64,000 bases of DNA from Beroe ovata (Eukaryota; Ctenophora; Nuda; Beroida; Beroidae). How positions within the stretch are numbered: position 1 is the first letter of the stretch; every line of letters begins with the position of its first letter. The stretch spans positions 160,853 through 224,852 of the forward strand of contig CAMPET010000080.1 in assembly GCA_946803715.1 (NCBI GenBank), written 5' to 3'. The translations under genes were made by a program, and so were the position numbers. This document shows, in pieces, positions 26,201 to 36,061 of the stretch. Under the pieces are notes generated by a model. It did no database searches. It worked only from the letters and a program-made list of their open reading frames with translations, and was not told where the DNA came from.

Positions 26201-28705
26201 GTCACGTGATATGTGTGCGACATCACGGTAGAAGCAAACACAGATTCCATTTGTGTGATCTTAAGGAGTGTCTCTGGATAATAAAAAGTTCCATAACTTT
26301 ACATTAAGTAACAAAAGATAGATTTTATCGGTGGATTTATTGAACAAAGGAGGAATTCGGCGTGATATCATGATGGCACATCACTTCATCATGAGCTTTG
26401 TTCAGTCATGCATAAGTTTTAATAAAAGTAAAAGTTTGCGATTGTCAATAAATTCAATAAAACATGAGACACATGCGATCCATTATGTTCACTCAATACT
26501 TTTATGCGATGGATTTTATGCGATGGATATTGGAACTTATTACTATAACTAGCATGGTTTCGTCATTGCAGGATAGGGGTATTTGTGGATTAAAGAGAAA
26601 TTTCTACTTATTCAGATTCCTCGAATCAAGTTTAGAGTTTAATAAATCAGCAGATTTTTCAGCACTTCTTTGGCAATTGTCCAATTCCATCATCTCAATA
26701 TCGACAGCAAACATTGACATCCCCTTTTAAGTCCGAGAAATGGATATGTTTAGCCACAAAAAGAAGCAGCACTACGAATAGCAGGACGAAGAAAACACGT
26801 AGCCTTGCAGATTCCAGGAAAACTCACGCTCTTATCGGCTGTTATGTAAATTGAGATACGAGATACAATATATGTCTGAGAGTTGGTTACCGCCGCGCGT
26901 CACATTATCATAGATACATGGCAACTGCACTGGGAATTATGGTGAAAATCAAAGATATGAATCGATAACGAAGTTATTTTGCGGTGATAATTGTTATAGG
27001 CAGGAAATTATTGGTGGAGAAGTAGATACACTTTAGTACCGAGAACGTAATGAGAGGATATAGCATCAGAACGTATATAAGGTCGCATGCGAATGATGAC
27101 TTAAACCCTCTGGTTTATGACCTCCTTTATAATATAGATTGATGATGTCCATTAGAGAATATAAGGTCAGTACATCAAACAGACGTCGGCAAACTGTTTG
27201 ACTGGAGGCATGGGATCACGAAAGTCTGCATGCAGGATGTCACAAAAAAGTGAGTATGTATGACAAGAGATATGGCCGCGCGGGCGTACTCAACGTATAT
27301 ATTTCACATCGTCATAAATCATATCGAGTTAATTAATAAGGGATATAACAATGGTGGGAGGGATTAAAATTATATAATCAACATTGAGATATGAGAAGAT
27401 ATTATGTGATTCTTATTGTCATAATACTACACGTGGTCGAGATGTAAAATATACATGAACGGGATGCTTCTTTTGAAGAGGAAGAGGTCATATAAATGTG
27501 GCGGTTTATAGTCAATCCGCCATCGCTCGCAAACCCCTCGTTTCGATATTTGGGAGCTTTCGTGGTTTCAAGAAGAAGATATACACATAAATGACGAGTC
27601 TGACCTAGAGCAAGAAAACCATTTCAAAACCGATGAAATGCCAGATATGTCGAAAACAGAGCTGGGATAGAGCTACTAGATGCCATGTGATCGGTGACGT
27701 ACCAGCTAGACTGCATACATATATAGCTACTTCATTTAGTCAACTCATACTTCCATTAAATGGAATTGTGGCTGTATCAGGATACGCGGTTAACAAGGTT
27801 AACTAACGAACTTGATATCTATCTACAGGATAGATAATATCTAGATATATGATCATGCAGCGACTCAAGAGAGATGTGATTCAAAATGAATTTGGGAGAT
27901 CAAATATATTATCTCCTGTCATTGATTTAAATAAGTTGTAAAATCTAGTTAAAATAGACTAAGTAATGACTACACATATCCGGCTGCTAAAACATATATA
28001 GTCGACTCACAACCAGCTGTCGGTATAGAGCTGAAAAGACATAAAACGTGATTACCAAACAACAAACATTTAAATATATTTAATAGCACATAAAATATAA
28101 TAATTAACCTTCTCCTATATATATAACGAGATGATCGGTCTCTCCAAACAAAATCACGTGTCTTGGCACGTGTTTACGTCATCGAGGCACGTGATACACG
28201 GTTACTAGGACACGAAAAACTGTGATTATATCGAGCTACACGTATGTATCTATATCGGCTACAATGTCGCGTCTGTATATCCCGTAATCCGAGCACGTCT
28301 TTAGTACGGACTAGCTTTAATTGCTCCATCAGTAGATATAATCGGTTTAGTTTTTCTCGTGAGGTGAGTTTTTAGGGAGGAAGAGGTCTTTTTCAAAGCT
28401 CGAAAAATGGCCGGAATGCTCAGTTTTATGAGGTTTTTGTACGAGAATTCAGCATTTATAATCCGAGAATGAAGAACGTGATTACGCATTTAATAGGCCT
28501 GGTTAATCAACGTTTTTTCATGGATGAAGCAAATATTCAACTCATGACTAAAATAAAACTTGATTTAAATTTTCAGTCCTGCACTCGGTCTTCATATCTA
28601 GAGCAAACACGCACATCCAGAGTCAAGCTTAGACCAGATGTGTGTGCTCGACAGAATCCTCAATCTCAGATTGTTATAACAGACGCGAAACTCAGCGAAA
28701 TATAT

Positions 28706-28764
28706 CAAAATTAAGTGAATCAAATTAAGTGAATCAAAATTAAGTGAATCAAAATTAAGTGAAT
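28706..28764 (+). repeat. 15-16-bp tandem repeat
   Basis: Four units of aaattaagtgaatca lie in otherwise unique sequence. Confidence 0.9.
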
Positions 28765-29195
28765 CCTCAGTGGGTTACCTATATATTACAAGAGACAGTT
28801 ACATATGACGAGACTGATTCAAATGGAGATGGAGGGGGTGAGTTATACTACTCAAGAAGGTCGGGTTTGAGACAGTAGTCTCACTAGCCGAACTCAGATG
28901 AAAACAGTGGTTTGAGAATGAGTGATGAATGATTCTCAATGATATTCTCTCATTGAGAGGGTATGGATTTTTGAGAATCACATATTGTTATCTCTTGTAG
29001 TTGAAGAAATTTTGCTAAAAGTTTCGAAGCTGGAATTAAAATGAGCTGAGCATCCAGCACTTCGGCATTCAAACAAACTGAAGAGCAAAGTCCTAAAGTG
29101 GTCGCGGCGTCTGTTGACTATAGTTATAGTTTGGTAAAAACCACGGTCTTATGCGGTGCCGGCAGCTCATACAGTATTGGGATAACCCTTCATTG

Positions 29196-29230
29196 CACAC
29201 ACACACACANCACACACACACACACACACA
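29196..29230 (+). repeat. (CA)n microsatellite with an ambiguous base
   Basis: A CA run is interrupted by an n at 29210. Here the n probably reflects an unresolved repeat rather than a contig join, because no flanking duplication is visible. Confidence 0.9.
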
Positions 29231-29833
29231 TCGACTGCCATTGACCAAACGTTAGTGCAATATATGTAATGAATTAGTTTGATTAGCAGCCCTGTAAACC
29301 ATGGTTATCATAAAATGCAAATATATCCGACTCGGTCATCGTACAAACAAACATATAAAATAGTGCTGACCATGACACAAAAGGTTTTAGGTATATATAT
29401 GGTGCATGAAAATAAGGATGGGTATAAAAGGAGGATTGAACGTCGTGTGTATTGACCATGCTGTACACAAGCCAAGTACACATACGGCTATTCAATTATA
29501 CTGATGGATCATCATCGAGTATATAATAAGATATATTAAATCCTGGGATTAAATGGTGGAATAATGGGAGCTGAATTTAATAATGAAGTTCACTACCAGT
29601 ATCATCAGCATCAGCAGCTGCAGGGATAGATGATGGTTGAGGTGGGTGTGATGGAATGCAATCTATGGAAAAGTAAGCAATTGTTGTCGCAAATGTTGAG
29701 AGCGCTCTTCAAAAGCTCATCGGATAACAGTAATAACTGGAATTGTAAAAAATTCTCACGACCATAAATCGTCCTTAGGAAGCCCTGAACACCTGTAGAA
29801 TCAGTTTGCTCTTGAAAACGAGAAAGTGCTTAC

Positions 29834-30081
29834 TCTGACACTGACCATGACATAATATGAACCGTGAATATGACGAAGAACAAAGCTTCCTTCAGATGAA
29901 AGATGGAGAAATTCGCTGTGCGGTCCGCAAGCACAATCTCTACTTTAATCGGACATGAAAATGGCAGTCTAATCCCGAGCGGAACAATAGAATGTGGAGC
30001 CAGCTGGAGCATATTCCAGGTCGAGCTCGGAGAATTAATCCGAGATTCAAAATTACAGTGCTTGTCTGACGTGTGTACCAT
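29834..30081 (-). CDS. Weak candidate first exon (MVHTSDKHCN)
   Basis: From ATG at 30081 the minus frame is open for 82 codons plus two bases to a gtaagc donor. This is again phase 2, so it could join the innexin exon at 5591. The peptide has a hydrophobic end (EALFFVIFTVHIMSW), unlike the other candidates. All three minus frames and one plus frame are largely open here, so the open frame is weak evidence. Confidence 0.2.
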
Positions 30082-30886
30082 CTCTTCAAACACAAGGAAA
30101 TATCTTCAAACAAACCGAGGTTAATATCAAAATTCGCGTAACAAACGCGCGAGGATAAGCAAATATATATCATTCACCAATCGATAAGAGTAACCAAAGA
30201 TAGCCCAAAATTATCATTATAAATTGTTAACATATATATATACCTGAAGTAACCTTCTGACAGCAAAATGAGTTATTAAGTGCTTTAAGGAATTACTAAC
30301 TTCCTTGATGATAGACCAGATACTATATATTTATACGAGAGGAATCATCATTATACAACTCCAACCATCCCATGTAATACACACAGGATTCCTTTATTTT
30401 CCATTATCATAGAGCAACGTGAAGACAGATTGTACCTAGACAACTGTCTGTACTACATCCAGGATCATACATGTAGATCATGTAATCCATTAGGGAGAAC
30501 CGTTTAGGAATCGATTCAGCATCCAAAAATACATGGAGGAATCAACATGGTCTTTTGTACAAAATCGGACAGAAAATTTTCCTTCGTCGTTTTCTCAGCA
30601 TACACCTAGAGTCGAGTGATGGTGTAGTGAGTGAAGTACCACACTTCACTGCCTCGATTCACGGGTCATGGAGACTATAGAAGTATAGAGCCTAGACGTT
30701 TATTGTGGAGACTATAGGAATGACCATTGAGGATGACTATATTAGAGGATGACATCGAGGATGGTACTATTGAGGATGCAAATTTACTTCTTTCCAACTC
30801 TCATACTATCAAAAACTAATCGGTCTACGATCATCACCTCGAGTACATACTACAATTGATAATTTCTAGCTAACTAATCGACTTAC

Positions 30887-30951
30887 TCATCGTTCAGATC
30901 GTCTATGAACTGCTCCAGCATGTTGAGCTGGAACTGTTGTCCACCGGGCAT
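30887..30951 (-). CDS. Candidate distal first exon of the innexin gene (MPGGQQFQLN)
   Basis: ATG at 30951 opens 21 codons plus two bases (MPGGQQFQLNMLEQFIDDLN, then D) before a perfect gtaagt donor. Without splicing the frame ends at once (GAG TAA). With splicing it leaves in phase 2 and joins the exon at 5591 as ...NDE-SGSRYVMLDIL. A possible acceptor (ttccctag) just upstream of the ATG means it could also be an internal exon entered with one base. The intron to 5591 would be 25 kb and would pass over three other candidate first exons. Confidence 0.42.
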
Positions 30952-31421
30952 CGTGTAACCTAGGGAATACCATGGTTACCATGCGGTTACCACAGTTACA
31001 GGATTACGATATAGATCCACGATTATCCTAGCTGCAGTCGTTTAAAATCGGCTAACAATCATTACAAGATGAAATGGAAATAAGACTCAGATTGTGTCAA
31101 ATATTAAAGAGTTAATTGGAAGGAAGCAAGAGGTTACGTTCACAAAAAGTAAATGTATGTCAATGTTCTTAAATACAAGTTTCTTAAGGAGCATGAGCAC
31201 TCATTAACACAATCGAAAGTTCAGAATGGTGTGCTTGTTTTCGTGCGATTTTGCTTGTTAGCTTATCGCATTACGCGTCAATTGTACTTTTGTAATTGTG
31301 TTGCTCATGATGTAGGCAATTATTCAAATTTCAAGTTGCATCAGTCACTTCATACATGTTGAACTGTGGTGGGAATTGAGAATTCAATCGGTATTAAGTT
31401 AATACCGATTGCAGTTAATAC

Positions 31422-31502
31422 CAATTGCAGTTACTCAGTTAGTAAGTTAATACTATTAATACTATTAATACTACTAACTTTCTAACTGAGTAACTGCAAT
31501 TG
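31422..31502. repeat. Inverted repeat, 21-bp perfect arms
   Basis: The arm caattgcagttactcagtta(g) at 31422-31442 and its exact reverse complement at 31482-31502 flank a loop of repeated ttaatacta units. A partial extra copy of the arm (gattgcagttaatacc) precedes it. Confidence 0.9.
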
Positions 31503-32126
31503 TTTAGTGTTTACCTTATCCCTTATCAGAAGAAGCGCAATCTGCACTCCTATTCGAGCACGGATTTTCACTCCTGCGTTTCTTGGTATTTCCAATTCCA
31601 TGAAGTATGTTTTTACCCAATGAAATTCTTCCGAGCTGAAAACATTCGGTTATGATCTTTCTCAGTTTTCTGGGCAATATTGAAAAAAAACACTAAAAAA
31701 GGTTTAAATAATCATCAACCAGTTCGCCGGGTAAATCAGTATTTGATTTCGAGAACCCAAGGTGTATTTTTTGCCACCCACCTCACAGCAGATTGTGATA
31801 AATTTCAATTTAGGGAAGGTCTCAGGCACCATGATTGAAAATCAGTATTTAAAAGAAGTTAAAAATAAATTGATAATTTGTGTTTCAATTAAAAAGGACA
31901 GCTTATGCACCCGCCCAGCTAAGCTGCCCCCAATATGACACGAGTTGAAGCCACGGATGATGAGAGTTTAAAAGGGGGCGATTTCTCGACAAAATCGGCA
32001 TTCTCCAAATCTGCTCCACTCCAACGATAGCTAGAGTGTTCCGAACAAGCATGAACCAATAACTGTGAAGGGTAAGGATCCATCCTCTTGCCAAAAAATC
32101 ATATCTTTCCATATCAATATTGAAGA

Positions 32127-32417
32127 ATGAAGTCTATTCTGCCTTCTCGGATGGTTTTTTCAGAGATGACTTCCCTCCTCCCAGATTTGAAGTTCGAAGA
32201 GCAGTCAATCAATCACGTGATGGCTCTCTTTGTGGTTTTCTGGGGACTTCTACAACTGTTCGCCAGTTTGTACCTAATGGTGGAGGGGAGTCCAGCTTCG
32301 TCCCCAACCATGATCCAGGTTTGTACTCCTCGACTCAATACTCAGTATATATCTTGCGAATGGGCCGACTCTTTGATGGGAGCCAGCTTATCAAAAACCT
32401 CACTCCTCGATGCTTAG
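32127..32417 (+). CDS. Possible small membrane protein
   Basis: This is a 96-codon frame with two early ATGs. It encodes a soluble N-terminus (MTSLLPDLKFEEQSINH), one clear hydrophobic segment (VMALFVVFWGLLQLFASLYL) and a polar serine-rich tail. A pyrimidine-rich acceptor (ttttttcag) at 32153-32161 precedes the inner ATG and a gtttgt donor follows SPTMIQ, so it may be an exon of a larger plus-strand gene. A divergent minus frame starts at 32112. I do not recognise it. Membrane-segment composition is the main support. Confidence 0.35.
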   Translation: MKSILPSRMVFSEMTSLLPDLKFEEQSINHVMALFVVFWGLLQLFASLYLMVEGSPASSPTMIQVCTPRLNTQYISCEWADSLMGASLSKTSLLDA

Positions 32418-32613
32418 GTGCACCGTGCAAGTCGACTTAAGATTTACCCAGGCTACTCTATTTACTAACTTATTAATAACTAATTAATTACTATTAATGT
32501 ACTAATTTACTAAATCTTCTGCTTCCAGAGCTGCCCGAAAACAGTTAAGCCTCTCAAGTTATCAGTTCTACAGGGGTGGCAGCGATGTAACGATGTCAGA
32601 CAGGAGGTGATCA

Positions 32614-32739
32614 GGGGGTCCTTTCCGAAACTGACTTAAGTCGAGAAACAAACTGAAATCGAATTTTAATTGCAAATTTACACTAAAATTTTGACTTTAT
32701 TTTATGCTTAGACTTAAGTCTGCTTCGGAAAGGACCCCC
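32614..32739. mobile_element. MITE-like element with 29-bp terminal inverted repeats
   Basis: The ends gggggtcctttccgaa...gacttaagtc and its near-perfect reverse complement (about three mismatches in 29 bp) bound a 126-bp AT-rich element. It has no coding capacity. Both flanks contain gatca, a possible target-site duplication. Confidence 0.7.
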
Positions 32740-33033
32740 AGATCATCATCAGTTCAATGAGATCATCAGTTCATCAGCAAGAAAACGTCTTGATCTGAGT
32801 CAAATAATTTATTTAAATGACTCTGGAGAGATAAGCTCGGTTCTTGACAATATCTGTTTATTTCAGTTGATGGTGAAACTGAAGTCATCGGATTGTCCAC
32901 TAACTTGTTCAAACATCGATCCTGGCTTAGTAAGACATGATAACTATAATTCAATATTGACGCCATCACTTGAAACATGGTGGAAATTTTACAGTAGCTC
33001 ACTACCTCCTAACACCTTATACTATCACAGTCA

Positions 33034-33741
33034 ATGAGCGAGATTGGAGTGAAACTGGGCAACATTGTCAATAAACTACGGTGTCTCTACGACCTGCAAA
33101 CCCTTGAGAACGTGGCATCGGATGAACTTTACACCACCGTCGACAACATGAATGAAATCTTTTTTGTGATAAGCGAGATTGTAAGTTACATAATCTATGA
33201 GATATCATGGATTTGAATGAGATATTAAACTTGCACTGCACTCATATGATATGATCCTCGATATTATTCTGATAACTTCAGACACTTCGACGTGAGATCT
33301 GTTCCCCGATGACTATCACCCCCACTAACGAGTGTTTCTCACTTCTCAAGGGCACTGTGGTGAGTTAAATAATCAAATACTGAAACAGACTATGGCTATC
33401 TTTTTCATCAAAGATTAGGGCTTCATTAATAATTTGAACTTTCAAATTCATTGCATGGTTCTAGTACGTTCCAAACTGGTTATCGATACCAGAGATTACA
33501 TCTTGTTTCACTTCAATACATTGCTGATCCCCCTTCAAATTACAGGACTCCGTGACACCTAACCATAATCCTGATTCCCCTTACAGGACTCAGTGACACC
33601 TAACCATAATCCTGATTCCCCTTACAGGACTCCGTGACAATCAAGAACAAGGACCGTGTTTACGTCATCGGATACCAGTTTACATCCGAGCTCCAGACCT
33701 ACCTCGAGAAGTTATACATGGAGGAAAGCAGCAGGACGTAA
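33034..33741 (+). CDS. Unrecognised three-exon, 112-residue protein
   Basis: Exons are 33034-33180 (49 codons, donor gtaagt), 33282-33359 (26 codons, acceptor aacttcag, donor gtgagt) and 33628-33741 (37 codons plus TAA, acceptor cttacag). All junctions are phase 0. The product is small, soluble and probably helical: MSEIGVKLGNIVNKLRCLYD at the start, a middle part with two cysteines, and an end reading FTSELQTYLEKLYMEESSRT. There is no signal peptide or membrane segment. Consistent phases and good splice sites make it a real gene, but I cannot name its family. The last acceptor is the third of three near-identical copies 41 bp apart; use of either upstream copy would soon hit a stop. Confidence 0.7.
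33544..33640 (+). repeat. Triplicated 3' splice site, 41-bp tandem repeat
   Basis: Intron 2 of the 112-residue gene ends in a 41-bp unit containing the pyrimidine tract, the cag and the first bases of the exon. Potential exon starts fall at 33546, 33587 and 33628. Only the last keeps the frame. The first two read into TGA after about 16 codons. Confidence 0.85.
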
Positions 33742-33759
33742 GGAGAAATGTGACATTTC

Positions 33760-36050
33760 CGTTGAGAGAGACAGATGGATGTCAGAAACGAGTGGTTCAA
33801 TTGAGGGTCGTTTACGATAAACGGAGATAATACATCTTGGGAGAGTTTTTTTTTGAAGAATCGACCCTTGAAAGATTGAGATTGATTGGATTTTGTGCTT
33901 TTTTATTCAAGCGGTACGATCATAGCACTAGAGTTTACACATGTATAGCTTTGGGTGGTAGTGAGTGTGATGGTTATCCTTCATTTTACCAATGCATTTT
34001 GAAATTTCGACTTTTATTTGTTCACTCCGGGGTTCAATTTGATACGTTGTCTGAAGCCGATGTTCGTGGCGAGAAATAACAATGGACTTGCTCGAAATCA
34101 GAGAGTCTTCTTATAATTATAGCTCCGAGCGAGTTCAACAAAGAAGAACAAGCAGCCCCCAGAAGCATTGTATATAATTATTGAGGTAGGCAATTGTACT
34201 TCACAAATTTTAATTGAGATATAGATTATCGTAGAAAACTGTTCCTCTCCTTCACAATACCCCAGAAGTATACATCCAAGATGGCGTGTAAATCATACAT
34301 TTTCTATATTATATATCTCACACACTCACAGAGGTTCAATGTTATAATAGTCACAACTCACGAGAGAGAGTCCAGTGAGAGGGGGGGGCTGAGATTTCAA
34401 TTGTTATGCTGAATTCATCTCAGTGTGTGTGAGAGAGAGAGAGAGAGACTAGTCCTGGGGTAGGCTGTATTTGTAAGGGCTAGCAAGAGAGAAGGTGTGA
34501 CTTTATTATACTTCTCCATGAAATATGCTCATATATTTAACTCCTCCTTGCTCCATTCATCTTGTTAAAGCTGAGTTGAAATGCATATATTTTACCCCAC
34601 CGCGTGTCTCTTGAAGGCAGTGTGTGCTCGGCGTGACCAGATGCACTCCATATTATAATGAGGTTTTCATATTAGATGAGGAATTCCCCTGTCATCCCTT
34701 ATGTTCACTGTTCATCCTTTTCTGTCATCTCTTTCATAATTTCCCCTTTTCTTGTTTTGAATGTGCCGAAGTTGACTTGCAAATTTCCATGTCAATGTCA
34801 TCTACCAAAGTTGTTGCTATTGTTGTGAATAACCATTAACCAGTTGAAAGAATGCATCGAAGTTCCTAATTTTCATTTGGTATAGACAAGTGAAAGGCTT
34901 GGCTGAAGTCCGCAAAACTTAAGATTGCGCATAGGTTACTAATGCTAGTATCAAAAGTATAATATAGAGTTCAAGGTCACAACTATATAATATAGAGTTT
35001 ATGGTCCTAACTGTGGTTTCTAACCACCCTTAATACTTACTTGGAGGCCACTATCTTAGTATACTACAACTGTTTAATATGCATAAGTATCTATACCTAC
35101 CGAACTTTCCCCATGGAAAAACTCCAGATAATATGGGATAATTATGCGGAAAGTGGGAGTAGAGGGGTCAAATGTCCATGTATAATGAGCTAATTGCACA
35201 CATGTGTACCAATGTACTTTGGAGTTCCAACTACACGTTTCAGCCTATATATCATGTTGTTTGGCTCGGTTTTGCGTAGATGTATCTTGATATTTACAGT
35301 TTTATCTATACCTAGCTATAAATAACTTCTGCGATCTTAGCATCGTTGAAGCAAGGTGTATCGGATTGAAAATTCAACTTTTATAATGGGATTGTATCAA
35401 CTATGATGTTTGGAGATGGTCTTAAACAATATGCACTTTCTGGACTGATAACTGATAGATATATCAGTACCGCGGTACTGATAAATCAGTACCGCCGTAA
35501 GAAAACTTGTATACAGTTCTGAAAAACGCATGGCGTTATTGCCAGCTATATACAATCCATACACAATGTAGGTCGTAATCTCACATCATGATTCAGCTTA
35601 TGGTATATTCTTTAGTTTGTACACTGACAAATGGTTTATTATAGGCAGTGGGTGCCTCTTTTGTGCACCCTTCCACCCTTTTCTCTACCGACATGATATT
35701 ACGTATAGCGCTTTTCTATTATTCGATTCGTTCAGTTGGATCTAATTTAATACCTCTATAATACAGTGCTGATTTTGGTCTTTGAACTTTTCAACTTATT
35801 TGTAGATTGGATGTCAAGTGTTATGAGAGAATAGATCTTGCTTCAAGAAGAAAGAAAGAACTGCAAGATAGACCAGGACAAACATTGCTCAGTGGAGCAT
35901 GAAATTTGTCACTCACCTATAAATCCACTCGCTCTAATCTTTGTCAAAGAAAGATCACAATATAGGGTAGCTATATTGGCAGCAGAATCTCCCAATGACA
36001 GATCTGCAAAAACTGCACCACTTCTGAAGTTTTTCCGGACATACCTGCAT
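33760..36050. other. Intergenic region upstream of the GPCR-like gene
   Basis: I see no exon with splice support here. It holds a GA/GT microsatellite (about 34423-34449) and the left edge of the 6.6 kb duplication (34503). Short frames at 34624 and 35838 recur in the second copy only because the DNA is duplicated; the 35838 frame overlaps the GPCR start in another frame. Confidence 0.6.
34423..34449 (+). repeat. (GT)n(GA)n microsatellite
   Basis: A short GT run passes into a GA run close to the left edge of the 6.6-kb duplication. Confidence 0.9.
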
Positions 36051-36061
36051 CTGATTGACTT

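Larger units (their letters stand above)
23280..29820. other. Gene-poor stretch, inferred intron or regulatory sequence
   Basis: No convincing exon was found. One 52-nt minus-strand stretch at 25884-25935 has an acceptor and a gtgagt donor but cannot be placed in a gene. The region carries CACGTG palindromes and a short tandem repeat at 28.7 kb. If the 30.9 kb first exon is real, all of this lies in its first intron. Confidence 0.4.

Noticed and set aside
31515-31635. Minus-strand exon-like frame (SEEFHWVKTYFMELEIPRNA...) with acceptor ttttcag and donor gtaaac
   Set aside because: Exits in phase 0, so it fits neither innexin N-terminal module; no partner exon was found. It may be a real exon of an unseen gene.
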